Source: Guyanagaster necrorhizus (Eukaryota; Basidiomycota; Agaricomycetes; Agaricales; Physalacriaceae). Taken from it: a stretch of DNA of 64,000 nucleotides. A program made the position numbers and the translations under genes. The notes beneath the pieces were generated by a model. It saw only the letters and a program-made list of their open reading frames with translations, made no database searches and was not told the origin of the DNA. This document shows, piece by piece, positions 32,859 through 45,057 of this stretch (position 1 is the first letter of the stretch; every line of letters starts with the position of its first letter). The stretch is taken from contig NW_025064886.1 of the NCBI RefSeq assembly GCF_019112545.1, forward strand, positions 539,277 to 603,276, given 5' to 3'.

Positions 32859-33729
32859 TCTCTCGCAGAAACAACTTGTTGAGGACTGGAAAGAAAATGA
32901 TAAGTGCTACGGTGCAGAAGTCCAGTCGGAACCTACTGCAAATTGTTTAGATGAGATATTACACTCCAAGGAATGAGAATCAAAGAAATATTTAGGCGCC
33001 AATGTGGCAGGAAAATTCCGAATGATGGAGGTAAGAAAAGAACAAGATACCAAATAGACGTACACAACGCGATGGGGTTAAGTAGTCTGCGAAGGCAGCC
33101 GAGGGACGCGGTTTGGCTCTCCATACAGGTCTTATGACGTGTCAATTTCCCCAATATTTGTGTATCAGATCTCAATATGATGGTTTCCCGGCTCAGAGAC
33201 ACCAAAAGCTTGGTTAGATGCATCATAAAAGACGTACGCGTCCTACTAGCCCACGTATGGCATGCACTTGCCACTGGATCACCAGAAACAGGAAGTTGAT
33301 AGTTGTTTTCTGGCCTTCTTACTAATTGAACGCTGAGCGAGGAGCGAGCGAATTGGGTATTGGTATAACAGGTGTATGGGGTTGGTTGATGCATCTTCCT
33401 GCGAGTCTTCGGTGACAGCTACTGTCTTCTGTTCTTTGGAATACCAGCGCTGATGCCCAGACTATTCTTGCACAGAAGAAAGATCAAGTGTATTGATTTA
33501 TAAAGTTCGGGGGGAAGGTTCTGGAGTCTCTACAGTGCTGCAGAATTGTTTAGACAACTTACGATCATAATTTACTATATCACAGCCTATCGAATACTTC
33601 CATGTGCTCAGTGCCATTATGGTGGTCACCAATAGTTCTTTCAGCATCGAATTCGGCATTGCAGACTAGAAGCATCCAATACGCTACTTATTGTCGCCGA
33701 TTCAGGTGCATACCAAGAGAAAGTAAGCA
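32859..33729. other. Intergenic between F-box relic and DUF6534 gene
   Basis: A minus-strand open stretch (32933-33394, 153 residues, hydrophobic C-terminal half) exists but has no recognised domain and no splice partner; I do not call it a gene. Confidence 0.4.
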
Positions 33730-35302
33730 CTAGCTAATCCAGTTAGCGAGCTGCGATACCATCACCTCAGACATAACTTCCATTTCGATTCGGGGCTGAA
33801 ATTTTCACATTCTGAGTATGATTCTTAGCATAGAAAAGACTCGTAGAAGATAGACGCCTACCGGCAAGGCAATGGCCTCATGCCCTTTACCTCCGTTGTG
33901 CCTCGATGAATCAGTCCGATCGTTCCGAAAAAGAGAAGGGTCCGGGGGGGAAGGAATATAGAAGTTTTCCTTTTTGTTGTTGGCAGAGTTGGGTTCTCGG
34001 GCGTTCAGTGTTGCTACAAGGGAGCAAATATACCTATAATGTTTGTGAGAATGAGACTATCAACTTTTGCCAGACCTACACCTCGCTCAACATGAGAAAG
34101 CTAGCAGAGAGGTTAGAGTGTATTAGTTGCATCCAAAAGACGTGCAACTCACAGCATTAGATGGAACGTGTGATGTTTCGCGGCCACGTAGGCAACGAAT
34201 TCGGTGACAGCCATGACTGTAGTAATAGCACCTGTTTCCGCAGAATATCGTATCGACCGGTTTATTTTCTTGGAGCTAAATTTGAAAGACGTATCCTTCT
34301 GTGCGCGGAGCTATATAAAATTTGAATCGCTGGACGTGTGACAAGAGGGAGATACTCACAGTCATCACCACGGTAATCGTAATCAGGATATCGCACAAGG
34401 CGCAGCCTATTAACCAAGCCTAAAGGGGGTCGAGTCACTCAATCCATGCAGGAGCTGTATATGTAAGTAGCTCAACACACAATCCTGAACGGGCTCAATA
34501 TTATCATCTCATCTACACTGCCTCCATGCAACGCCAACTGGAGCACACATTAGATGCCAACATAAAGTATGGATTCAAGAACGCACCGTTATGCCGTAGT
34601 ATACTGCGAAAATGCATTGGGCGAGGGAAACCTAAATTTTTACGATTGAGTAAATCAACGAAGGCTCCTTCAGTGAAAACTCGCTTACAGCCTCAACGCC
34701 AACGATGATCATAAGGTTCCGCTTCGTTAGAGTCCAGATTCGCCATAGGTAGAAGTTTTGAGTCATCCAAGAAACTGGAAACATGTCTGCATTGGGGAAG
34801 ACATGGCCGGGAGAGAAGGGTACTCACTGATGCCGCTTAGAACAGGCAGAGCTCCAAAGCTCGTACCAAGAAAAAAAAGTGTATGAGTGTCACCCCATCC
34901 CCAACCAAAGGTGTTCCATGCAGTGATAGTGGAGATAAAAACGAATGCAGTTTCGAGAGTAAACAGCGTCCAAACTGAAAGACCAGAATCGTTGGTAGAT
35001 GAACAAAGAACACGAGGAAGAGAGACGCACCCAGGATCTTGAGGCCCAGCTTGTCAGTAGGGAAACGAGAGTGAGTTAGATAGATATCTATTTCTGCAAT
35101 CAATGCAAGGCCTGAGATAATTAGAAGATCTCATTGTTCACATATTTGGATGAGGAGGACGCCGTAGAGGCAATAACCCCACATATACCCCAAAACCAAA
35201 GGGCCTGTACTGCAGCAATGTCTGTCAGAGAATGAGACCACAGCAAGAGCCACCGACTCACAACAACGGAACGTTTACACCCGAAATTTCAGTGGGAGCC
35301 AT
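33730..35302 (-). CDS. Seven-helix membrane protein, DUF6534-type
   Basis: Start ATG complementary to 35300-35302, stop TAG 33730-33732. Nine or ten exons, most under 150 nt, join in frame to about 330 residues: 'GPLVLGYMWGYCLYGVLLIQ', 'LTHSRFPTDKLGLKIL', 'TAFVFISTITAWNTFGWG', 'TQNFYLWRIWTLTKRNL', 'AQCIFAVYYGIT', 'AWLIGCALCDILITITVVMT', 'IRYSAETGAITTVMAV', 'YICSLVATLNAR', then a hydrophilic tail. The order of helices with the 'Q.FY.WRIW' and 'SLVATLNAR' motifs is that of DUF6534 proteins, a large basidiomycete-expanded family of unknown function in membranes. One intron (~35108-35161) must be read to its third possible AG to restore 'IQIYIYL'. Not disrupted. Confidence 0.78.
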
Positions 35303-35835
35303 GGTGGAGATATGAGAGAAAAAGAGATAACTTTTGTAAATTCCTGTCGTCCAATTTAAAGCCCCATAGGTCATTTCAAAATGAGCGCCCGAGACAAGAC
35401 AATGAAGTGGTGGCTTAAGAGTCACGGTACGCCAAAAATTCACATAATGCCAAAAAGTGTCGGAGAATCGACTACTATGAATGGTGGCATTAGCTGGATT
35501 AGCTATAGCCGTTTGTGCCAGCGACAGAACAAAGATCCACATCCTAATATAGTAAAACAACGCCGAAGTGAAGCTTTTGTTCAACCAAGTCGGGCATTGC
35601 GACACAGGAGGAGTTACGCTATGAGCCACATACATTGTCTGTAGGGCTGCCAGGAGATCTAGAGGCGATTCGAGAAGATAGACTACTCCGAGAGCTTCTT
35701 GTAGTCGAGAACAAATCAACAGAGCCGATTGTATCCACGGGTGACGTTGCAAGTATTACATTTCTGATGCCAACGTATTTCTTATAACAATCTACTCAAA
35801 AATTAGAGAAACTGAAAGATAAGAAAGGAAATAGC
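35303..35835. other. Intergenic between DUF6534 gene and HOM6
   Basis: Promoter of the DUF6534 gene and 3' flank of HOM6. The minus-strand ORF reaching into 35752 is not supported by any motif. Confidence 0.5.
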
Positions 35836-36954
35836 TCACTTGAACAAATCGGATAGCACTCCCATAGCCGTGACGGCAGCACCTGCACCTGCGCCCTGCA
35901 CTATCAACGGCCGGGGACTATATCTCTCCGTGTGGAACATGATAATGTTATCCGACCCTCCCAAACTCGTCGCAAACGGATGCGTCGTTGGATACTTCTC
36001 CAGACCCGCCTTGACCTCGCCCTTGGTGGGGTCCACAACACCGACGAACCGAAGAACCTTGCCCTCCTTGGCAGCCTCCTTCCTCATGGCGTCAAACTGA
36101 GCATCGAACTCTGGAAGGCGCGCGAAGAACTCGTCGCCTGTGGGGATGCCTTCGAGGGCCGGAGGGATGAGAGAGGCCGTCTCCACCGAAGCGAAGGAGT
36201 AAATGGAAGGAGAGGGTGCGATGGTACGCGATAGGATCGTCAGCTTTCGTGCAACGTCGAAGCCGTTGAGGTCGTCCGCCGGGTGGGGCTCCTGCCGCCG
36301 CACATTCAAAAAGTGACTTCTTGGAAACGAATCGATGCTTACCGTGTACCCCTTCTGCCTCGCCTCGCTCACCACAGAAGAAAACGACGGCCCGTCGGGG
36401 CTTCCAGTGGAGTACTGATTGAAGATGTAGCTCATCGTGCCCGAAAACACGCCTTCAATCTTGAGGACCTTGTCTCCGGTCATGACAAGATCTTTCAGCG
36501 TCGAGATAATAGGCAGACCCGCGCCAACCGTCGACTCGTTCAGATATCGGGCGCCGGTGGACTTGCTGGCGTTCAAGATGGCCTCATACAAGGTGTACGA
36601 GCCTGAAAAAGGCTTTTTGTTGGGGGTGATAACATGGAGTCCCGAAGAGAGCCAGAGCGGGTAAAGCGCCGCGATGTCGTCCGATGAGGTATTATCAACG
36701 ACGACGACCTTGTCCGTAAGTGTCACTAGGGCCTTGAGGCGCTCTGTGAGGGACTTGACGTCGGCATTTTCTGTGGAATTGGAGAGCTGAGTCTTCCAAG
36801 ACGACGTTATGGGCGTGTCTGGCGAGAACAGAGTCCGGGTCGAGGACGTCAACGCGATCAGTTGGAACTGCGATCCCCGCACAGACAGAAGCTGCTTGAT
36901 GAACTCAGAGCCGACCAAGCCAACGCCAATGACTGCGACCCGGATTTTTGACAT
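35836..36954 (-). CDS. HOM6: Homoserine dehydrogenase
   Basis: ATG complementary to 36952-36954, stop at 35836. NAD(P)-binding 'VAVIGVGLVGSEFIKQL' at residues 6-22, 'GLHVITPNKKPFSG' at ~115-130, 'ARYLNESTVGAGLPII' at ~145-160 with the catalytic region, 'EGVFSGTMSYIFNQ', and after the intron 'EPHPADDLNGFDVARKL' (conserved substrate-binding block), ending with 'GAGAGAAVTAMGVLSDLF'. Converts aspartate semialdehyde to homoserine for threonine and methionine synthesis. A 51-nt GT-AG intron at 36292-36342 is a multiple of three and has no stop; unspliced, the ORF reads through with 17 extra residues in a conserved block. Spliced length 355 residues, the family norm. Confidence 0.93.
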   Translation of the reverse strand: MSKIRVAVIGVGLVGSEFIKQLLSVRGSQFQLIALTSSTRTLFSPDTPITSSWKTQLSNSTENADVKSLTERLKALVTLTDKVVVVDNTSSDDIAALYPLWLSSGLHVITPNKKPFSGSYTLYEAILNASKSTGARYLNESTVGAGLPIISTLKDLVMTGDKVLKIEGVFSGTMSYIFNQYSTGSPDGPSFSSVVSEARQKGYTVSIDSFPRSHFLNVRRQEPHPADDLNGFDVARKLTILSRTIAPSPSIYSFASVETASLIPPALEGIPTGDEFFARLPEFDAQFDAMRKEAAKEGKVLRFVGVVDPTKGEVKAGLEKYPTTHPFATSLGGSDNIIMFHTERYSPRPLIVQGAGAGAAVTAMGVLSDLFK

Positions 36955-38516
36955 GACGGTGACTCAAGAAAAATAATTTCAAGTTCGAAATGATATTCCG
37001 CGATATCGATCAAATATGATTAAATTTTACATTTTGCTATATATTACTCTCCTACGGAAGCACTCACCTTAAGAGGGAAAATCAGCTATTGGCAGACATC
37101 ATCAAGGATTACACTTACCTCGAGGATACAGCAATAGAAAGGGAGGTGAAACTCTCCGAAAAGAGCTGGAGGAATTAAAAAATTGCTTCTCAATGCAGAC
37201 GAAGAGTAGTCTGAATCGAGTTACACCCACGTCCATCGGTTGTCATCCTAGCAACGAGGCCAGGTCAACGAAGCCAACCGAAAGGGTGCGCCACAAAGTG
37301 CGCTCAAGGACAGATATCACGCAAGCATTCCTACCAATCCAGACGGAATCAATGACCTCGTACGCTGAATCAGATCACCCAGCCCCAGGTAAACGGGGAG
37401 TATGGATGCCGTCACCCTGCTCTTCCAAAAATCCTTCGACGGATGTGAACCATCCACTAATCGGTCCACAGCAAGCTGCATCGCGAGTGGACTTTGGTGG
37501 AAGACTACAGCATCCCCGTGGTGAGATATTGACGCTCGACGGCAAGATGAGCCTTGAGACCCATCGCCACATGGAACGTCAAGCGGAGAGAGCACCATGC
37601 AATATGGCTTCTCCATCTACCTTAGCGATCCCGACTTCCATAGACATATACACTTGCTGGGCCTTCGCAGTAGAGGTGATCCTCTTGTGCTTAGGCAGTT
37701 CCTGCCAGTCGTCCGGAGGGCCTGCTTCTTGCAGTAATCGACGTCCGAGAAGTTCTACTCGTCTCGCCCCTCCTTGTTTTGAGACCCTACTCTAGGATTA
37801 TCATATGCACGTTCCGAGCTCGATCACTCCTAGAAACAATAAGCGCCAGAGGCACGAACTGGATTTCTTTCAAGAATTGCTTGTCCACAACTGTCGACGA
37901 TCAGCAACAAAAGCCGAGATGAGAGAGGAAATCGACGAACCACCAGTTGGATTCGTTCCAAATATCTTATATCCATGATGAAATACAGATCAATAGACTC
38001 CAGGGAATACTGATATCTGCAAACACTCCGTACGGCCACTCCTTTCGGCGGTGGAATGATACGGTGTACGTCGAAAGAGACGTGTCGCGCGCCGATAGTC
38101 AATGGAATGCTGCGCAACACTGCCCAGTCTCTGCGACGGCTTTCAAACACGGGTCACCTCACCCTCATATCTTCAGGTATCGAGGCGCCCGGGTGGATGT
38201 CTGGTACGTCGCTCAACCGATTACAGTCGGAACCCAGCTAGAACCCAGCTAGAGAGACGATATGCTCAGACCTTACCCGCTCGCAAGTAGAGACGACGGC
38301 GTCCTGTGCGAAGCGAGCATTGTGGCTTTCCGCCTACAAGAATAAAGAAAAGAAAGGTGACCGTGCGATGCAGATGACCGATATTTGTATGTACTTGCCA
38401 AAATCAGCAGTGATAGGGTGACTCTTATTACATATTATACTGTACGTAGGAAAAGCAGGCACATCTGTAAGCATGGCAAATGTAGCGACCACCAACAATT
38501 CCTTCAACGACAAATA
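36955..38516. other. Intergenic, HOM6 promoter plus unassigned stretch
   Basis: HOM6 promoter (36955-37180). A plus-strand ORF at ~37193-37795 (200 residues, low hydrophobicity, many Pro/Ser/Thr/Arg) and overlapping minus-strand ORFs show no domain I recognise. Probably non-coding or relic. Confidence 0.4.
38230..38251. repeat. Two-copy 11-bp tandem repeat
   Basis: GAACCCAGCTA occurs twice back to back, exact copies. Too short to assign a role; typical of replication slippage. Confidence 0.85.
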
Positions 38517-39741
38517 TCAACCCAATAATGTCAGGTCCACGTTATCTGTACCGCCAGCCTGCACATCTTCGTGTGCTTCGAGACCATTGTCGGATCTGAA
38601 GGGCCTTCCCCTCCAACGCTCAACTTTCGTTCTGAGCATCTGCTCAACATCGTCGACATCACAACATGAACCAAGAGCTGCACGAAACTTCTGGTACCAT
38701 GGTTTCCGGCCACTGTCATAAAAATGAGACGACACAAGATAGAGCTAGGATGTGAAGTTTACCATTGAAAATCTATGAAATGTCTAATATGGGTTTGGAT
38801 GGTAGGAAAGGTCGCTGTACCGGGATAATCACGACAATGCTGCAAGTACTCCAGCGAGATGTCCACGGGGTCTGGTACCGTGCCGGAGAAGATACTGTAC
38901 AACTCAAAGTAAGACGAGTTCCTTGGGCTCAATAGAGTGCACGAACTAACCACGGGTTTCCAAGTAGCGTCTCCCCAACCATCACACCATCCGCTCCCGT
39001 ATAATCGAAGTTACTTTGGATATCGCTCCACTCGCGAACGTTGCCATTGCTGATTACTGGCACCCGAAGGGTCTCTTTAAGAGCCTTCACCTGTGAAAGA
39101 TCTGCTGGACCATTTCTTCTACGACGCGCTGATACCGTTCGAGCATGTAGAGTGATCCAGGACACTCCGTCTGCTTCAAGCCTTTGAGCCAACACCGAGG
39201 TCTTTTCGACAGGCTGGCATAGCCTGAGCTTTACCGATACCGGGACAATAAGAGAATGAGAAAGAGAAGAGACTGAACAATAGTCAGCGACCATCGCAAA
39301 AGAATACCAGGAGGCGACATGCCTATATGTTCAACAATAGGCCAATCCCTTTGACCGAGAAGATAGGCACCAAAGTGACCATCTCGGGCAGCTTCCTGAG
39401 GACAGCCAAGGTTTAAGTCTAGTCATTTGGAGGCCTGGACAATTAACTGATAAATAGCACCCACCAACTCCGTCGCAATGGTCCTGAATTTTACGAGCTC
39501 CCTCGACGACAACATCTGGGTCGTTTCCGCACAATTGCACTACTACGTGATGATCTTTGGGCCGCTGGGCAAGATCACACAGATGGAATGCGAGATATTC
39601 CTTGTCATTGACCAATTTCTCAGGCTGGAGCATTTGAGTATATGTGAGTGTGGCCCCGTATTTGTGGGTGAGCGTTCGAAAGGGTAAGTCCGATTGATTG
39701 ACCATCGGCGCTGCGATATACGAAAAGTCCAAGGCCGCCAT
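38517..39741 (-). CDS. DUS4: tRNA-dihydrouridine synthase (Dus4-like)
   Basis: ATG complementary to 39739-39741, stop at 38517. Exon 1 has 'IAAPMVNQSDLPFRTLTHKY' (FMN-binding start of the DUS barrel) and 'VVVQLCGNDPDVVVEGAR'. The next exon has 'LNLGCPQEAARDGHFGAYLL' with the catalytic Cys, followed by 'VPVSVKLRL', 'WITLHARTVSARR', 'VPVISNGNV' and 'GADGVMVGETLLGNPWL', the complete DUS FMN barrel; the C-terminal exon after an intron at ~38710-38762 is hydrophilic. 'HLRTVSARRRRNGPAD' in the barrel and 'LGCPQEAARDGH' are the Dus4-class forms. Reduces uridines 20a/20b in tRNA D-loops by family. About 340 residues, intact. Confidence 0.88.
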
Positions 39742-39943
39742 GACTATTCGTTAATAATAAAATCCAAGCTAAGGAGTATTATTAGTAGAGATTGTAGAGC
39801 ATTGTGGCTGACATTTTTACCTGGTCCGTTAAGAGAGATTTGGTTCGTGGGAATGCTACGGTCTCACCTCTTTGGCCCGTCGGCCCGCGGTCCGTAAGCC
39901 CCAAGTTAACCATTATGTCGTACACCCTTCTTTCGTTTCTCAC

Positions 39944-41603
39944 ATGTCTTCATCCAAGATAACCAAGATTGAGGTGATATTTAATTCTTTTGTCAAGAAC
40001 ATTGCTAACTCTGTCTCCAGTACTTCAGGGTCCCACCACGATGGCTATTCGTTCGTGTAGAAACAGCAGACGACACTGTCGGTTGGGGTGAAAGTACTTT
40101 AGAAGGCCATACCGAGGCAGTCGAAGGCGCTATGAAAGATCTTCAAGAACGATTTACTGGTGCGGATGCAGACAACATCCAGGACATCTGGCAGACTGCA
40201 TACATGATGCGATTTTACCGTGGGGGCCCTGTCTTAATGGCAAGTGCCAATTTTTAACGTGCTACTCCAATTATTCAAGGATGTGATGGATATCAATAAT
40301 AGAGTGCACTATCGGGATTAGACATTGCACTCTGGGACATCAAAGGCAAGAGGCTTGGAGTCCCAGTATGGCACTTGCTGGGCGGTAAGGTTCGGGATCG
40401 CGTCAAAGTGTACGGATGGATTGGTGGTGATCATCCCAAAGACGTCTTGAGTGCTGCCCTCGAACGAAAACAACAAGGATTTACAGCCGTTAAGATGAAT
40501 GGAACAGGTCTGTTTTTCGTTGTTCTGCTTGTTGGATTCAAATCTCCATTCATGCGGCAGATGCGATATCATGGATTGATTCTCCGGATGTTCTCAAGGG
40601 AACCGTGGAGCGTATTCGCCAAGTCAGGTTCGTCAATGTCAACACATGTACCTGAGAACTCGTGTTTATTCAGATCGTTTTAGAGAAGAAGCCAAGATGG
40701 ATGTCGGTGTGGATTTTCACGGTCGAGTACACAAGGGAATGGCCAAGCAGCTGGCTAAACTACTGGAACCGTATCAACCTCTTTTTATCGAAGGTACCAT
40801 TCGCCTTTTTTTGTGTTCAACGGAAAACATTGATGGCTTACTTACGATAATCCACGCAGAACCTCTATTACCCACACAACCGGATGAGATTGCGGATATT
40901 TCGAGAATTGTTTCGACCCCCATAGCCCTGGGTGAACGTCTTTACACGCGTTATGAGTTCAGACCTTACTTCGAGAAACATGCCATTGATATCGCTCAGC
41001 CTGATGTTAGTCTTATTTTCGCGGAAGAAACAGATAACTCACTACTCCTCCAGGTTTCCCACTGCGGAGGAATTACGGAACTAAGAAACATCGCATCACT
41101 CGCAGAGACATATGATGTTGCATTAGCACCACACTGCCCGTTAGGTCCAATCGCATTGGCGGCTTGCGTGCAGGTTGCCCTGTCTGCACCAAATTGTCAG
41201 TTCTCTTCGCTACATACTTTTTCGGTTACTAACGCCACCCTCAGTTGTTATCCAAGAAATGAGTTGGAAGGTTTAGTCAGAAACAGATAAAATTCCAGTG
41301 GTACTTAGTAGTGGGTTTTTCAGATGCACTACAACACGGATGATCCTGAGGCCGCGGATTTACACACATACATGGCAAACCCACAAGTATTTGACATCAA
41401 GGAAGGGTACATTGGTGCGCTTCAAGGTATGGTATCATCTTGCCGCTAGTGAGCATGTATGTTCAAAATTCTTAGGGCCGGGTATTGGCATAGAAATTGC
41501 TGAAGGACTTGTTCGAATTGCTTCAGAAAAGTATATGTCTAGCCGCTCAGCTTGGCGCAATCCAGTCTGGAGAGGTTCGGATGGAGGTTTAAGAGAATGG
41601 TAG
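39944..41603 (+). CDS. Enolase-superfamily dehydratase, galactonate dehydratase-like
   Basis: ATG 39944; nine or so exons. N-terminal domain '[20 protein letters not shown]', then '[20 protein letters not shown]', '[20 protein letters not shown]', catalytic Lys region '[10 protein letters not shown]' (40480), metal ligand '[16 protein letters not shown]' (40702), 'LFIEEPLLP' across an intron (40780-40865), '[14 protein letters not shown]', '[15 protein letters not shown]' and '[17 protein letters not shown]' with the His base, ending 'GPGIGIEI'. This is the mandelate-racemase/galactonate-dehydratase arrangement. Family reaction: Mg-dependent loss of water from D-galactonate to 2-keto-3-deoxygalactonate. 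The substrate cannot be proved from sequence, but the D-galactonate subgroup is the best fit. About 400 residues, stop 41603. Confidence 0.85.
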
Positions 41604-42112
41604 ACGTACTCTGTTACTGTTTTGGGAATGTAATTTCCTAGCACTTAGCCGACAAGTACGTCCACGCCGAATGAATTCCCAGGTACAGTTGTCACGATAC
41701 AGATCGATCGCCTCGTGCCGAGCCTGAGGACCCTTCAGATTTCCACGTTTTGTTCTCTTTCCATCACCAAGCCAAGTCCGACGTAATATATCTTTCTGAT
41801 ATTGTCAAGTGCTTTGAACTCCGAGTCCGCTTTACAAGCATCAACCCTCAGGCCTCAGCGCTCGAGTCCAGAGCGATATTGTAGATGATCCGAGTGCTTA
41901 TGCTACAGGCCTTGTGAGTACGTTGCTTGGTTTACAGCAACGCCCGTTGTAATCTGATTGTAATCCGTGAGAATGTTGTCTTTCTAGGTACCTTTAGAAA
42001 GCTCTAGCCACAATAGCCCACCTTCGATCTTTGGTTCTTTCACATAAATAGCTCCGCGGGATACTTGTTCGAATTCTCAACATAGCTTGAGCGATAAAAC
42101 ATCTGCAGTGTA
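41604..42112. other. Intergenic
   Basis: 3' flank of the dehydratase gene and promoter of the next gene. No coding signal. Confidence 0.6.
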
Positions 42113-43259
42113 ATGGATGCGTGAGTTGATCTAATATGTTTTTTTCAAACCACTTATCCTCTTACTCTTGCCCAGGTCTGTCTATCCAGATCCCAGGTGA
42201 GTTTATTGGCTTGAGAACATGGCTGTGAAAAAGAACTCACAAAGTCTTCATCTTAGCATAACAAGCTACCGTCTTGTGGCTATGCTTTTCCCTCACTGGA
42301 CAATCGTGGAAAGCCAATTCAGCAAATCGGAGTGGAAGGCTTTGTCCGACATTTCCTCGTCTCTAGTGGACCGAGGGTTGGTGTACTCTGATGACCCGTA
42401 CGATACGTGGAAACTGGCCGAAGAAGTTGGGCATCTTGTTGGGACTCAGGAAAATTGGTCCATGGTCCCACCGAATGAGAGGATTGATCGGTTCTTGACG
42501 GTATGCTCTAAAGGGCTGGGGACTCTATACAAGCGAGAGGAAAGGCTCGAAAGTGCGTGCTCATATTCGATAAGTATCCCTTCTTATCACTCAAACCCTA
42601 CTTATTTAGATCCCGTCGGACCAAAGAAAAGTCCGATACCTTCGCCTGCGAATTCCATTCCCTCTTCTTCTACTGGATCACTTGATTCTTCTCTTCCAAC
42701 CGCGCAAATACCAGCACCTCTAAGAATCGTTACTGACGCTCCTTCTATGAGTCGGTAAGCTGTTCTCAGGTTTCCACTTATGCAAGTTTTCAATTCGGCT
42801 TCGAAGATCTCGCAGTCCTTACCGAAATTCGCTGAACGATGCCTTGAATCCATATCGGGTGATGTCAAGGGATAATACCACAGGGTACACGATCGTCTGC
42901 ATTATATCGGAAATGAAGCTGAATCTTGACACCGCGATAGAACACCTTACGAATCGCCTCCTCCGATCTACACCAACCACAACTTTGGCGTTCCAACTTT
43001 TGGAAACTACTATTCCTCGTCGCCTATGTCCTCTCCTACTGCAAGCTTACCGTGGGACTCTTCTGATTCTGGTTCCAGTTCACACATTGCATATGGTAAT
43101 TCCAGCCCTTGGACTGGAGGTGATGTCGATGGACTTTATGATGCCGCAGAAACGAAATTTGGCTCGACTATGTTAAAGCCTCCTTCCTCAGAGCCCCAGA
43201 CACCGCCGGGCCTTCGAAGAAGCCAGCGAAATCACGCAAAGAAAACATATAAAGGATAA
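42113..43259 (+). CDS. Hypothetical protein, Ser/Pro-rich C-terminal half
   Basis: ATG 42113 begins an 8-nt coding exon; a 21-nt exon (42176-42196) and then the main exons follow, giving one frame: 'MDASVYPDPSITSYRLVAML', 'FSKSEWKALSDISSSLVDRG', 'YKREERLENPVGPKKS', 'PLRIVTDAPSMSRPYRNSLN'. A 55-nt intron around 42886-42940 restores the Ser/Pro-rich end 'TPYESPPPIYTNHNF...' to a stop at 43259 after a basic 'RRSQRNHAKKTYKG'. About 290 residues, no membrane segment or signal peptide. The middle helical part is well folded-looking, the rest disordered. I do not recognise the family. The clean splicing of five introns supports a real gene. Confidence 0.7.
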
Positions 43260-43463
43260 GGGATGTTGGCTTTTTCTTTTTGGAATGTATGTAGTTCATG
43301 GGTATATGATTGATTGCCCCCAAAATATGTAGAAAGTAGTCTACTAAGTAAGGTGTGGTGTTGGTGATCAAATACTTGAAATAGGGGCTCAATGCCAAAC
43401 CGTGACGGTCACACAACGTTACACTCTTTTCAACTTGACCGCGTACGTCGCCGATAGGTCGTG

Positions 43464-45057
43464 ATGGCGGACGCTGGTGAGGATCACTGCACGGTTCTCC
43501 TGCACTCCGATAATCATGCATTTTTATCCTTTCTGTACCAGGATTCTTCAAGGGTACGTCTGCCGACCAAGACAGACGGTTCTCCGACAAAGAGATAAAA
43601 CTGCTCAAGTCTATGAAATTCCCACCCGAGTTCGACAAGAAGGTATGGATTACATTACAGTCAGCAGCATCGTCCTCAATTCTCTTTAGGTTGATATGCG
43701 CAAAGTCAACTTGACCGTTATCAGACCTTGGATTGCTAAAAAGGTTACCGAACTTGTAGGTTTTGAAGATGAAGTGGTGGTGGAGTACGCTATGGGCCTT
43801 CTTGAAGATCAACAAGAACCGGTATGCTTATCTACCTATTTTATTGCGATTTTTAAACTTAATTATCCCAGACACCAGATCCTAAGAAGATGCAGATAAA
43901 CCTGACCGGATTTCTGACCAAAGATACGCCGTCTTTCATGACTGCGCTGTGGAACCTTTTGCTCGAAGCTCAGTCAGATGTTACTGGTGTACCACGAACG
44001 TTTGTTGAAGAGAAGAAAGCAGAGATGAGGAAGGCTCGAGAAAACGACACCCGAGTTATCGACGAACGAGACCGCCGAGCTAGGTTGGATGACATCCGGG
44101 ATGGTGATCGTGGCAGTCGTGGTCGTGGAAGGGGTAGGGGACGTGGAAGAGGACGTGGTGGATACGATGACGGCGGTCGGTCGCGTGATCAAGGCTGGGG
44201 TGGCCGTGGTGGTGGGCCAGGCGGAGTGGGTATTATTCTTGTCAATTATTTTATACGACTAATTCTGTGCTATCTAGCCTCCCCGCCGCCGTTTCTCGCG
44301 CTCACCACCACCTCGTCGTAAGTCACGGTCACCGTCCTCAGTCGGAAGTTCTCCTCGTGCAGCTCGTCGATATCGCTCTCCACCGCGTCGGCGTTCACCT
44401 TCGTACGACAATTCCCCGCTAAGGCGACGGTCACTCCCTAGGCGCCGTTCGCCTTCACGCTCGCCTTCCCGTTCCAGTTCCCCTGCTCCTGCTCGACGTC
44501 GACGTCGTTCACCCTCTACTCCCTCTCCCCCTCCGACTCGCCGTTACAAAGGCAGAACAAGTCGTAGTCCTCCTGTTCGTCGCCGTCGTTTGTCCCATTC
44601 ACCTTCTCATTCTCCGAGCCGGTCGCGCTCTCCTCCGCGAGGATACAGACGGCGCAGCCCTCGTAGGAGTGTCACACCTCCTCGGAGACGCAAGCGTAGT
44701 TTGTCGAGGTCAAGAACGCCCCCACGTCGTCGAAGCCCCAGCAGGGAGCGTGGCAAAGCTCGTCAATATAGCACTGGCTCCAGTGGCAGCAGGTCTTCTA
44801 TGCGCAGTCGAATGGAAGTGCATAACAACAAGACAGAATTGAAGATCAAAGGACAAGCAGAATTAGAGCGCAAGAAGAGTAAATGGGACGATGGAGATGT
44901 ACGTGTTGCTTGATTGCCAACGTAGAAACCTCCGCTTATTTTTATGGTGTTTCAGGAAAGCATGTCGAAAGCAGATTTGGAAAAACGAGAAAATGAACTG
45001 AAAGAAAAGGCTTTGCGTAACAAGGTCGTCAGAACACGAAAAGGAAGCGGTAGCTAA
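43464..45057 (+). CDS. SRRM1: PWI-domain/RS splicing factor (SRRM1/SRm160-like)
   Basis: ATG 43464; a 5-residue first exon 'MADAG' is joined by an intron to 'FFKGTSADQDRRFSDKEIKL', then 'MRKVNLTVIRPWIAKKVTEL' and 'EDEVVVEYAMGLLED' (PWI domain, residues ~25-125, PW replaced by PWI motif 'RPWI'), 'QINLTGFLTKDTPSFMTALW'. Then an Arg/Asp/Gly stretch and, after an intron near 44228-44277, a long Arg/Ser/Pro-rich tail (to ~44790) followed by a helical charged end, 'DLEKRENELKEKAL'. Order PWI then RS matches SRRM1. Nuclear splicing coactivator by family; the PWI domain binds nucleic acid. Stop TAA 45055-45057. Confidence 0.88.

Noticed and set aside
32933..33394. 153-residue minus-strand ORF between F-box relic and DUF6534 gene
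   Set aside because: No domain, no sensible start context and no splice extension.
37193..37795. 200-residue plus-strand ORF upstream of HOM6
   Set aside because: Composition looks non-protein-like and minus-strand frames are equally open; no motif found.
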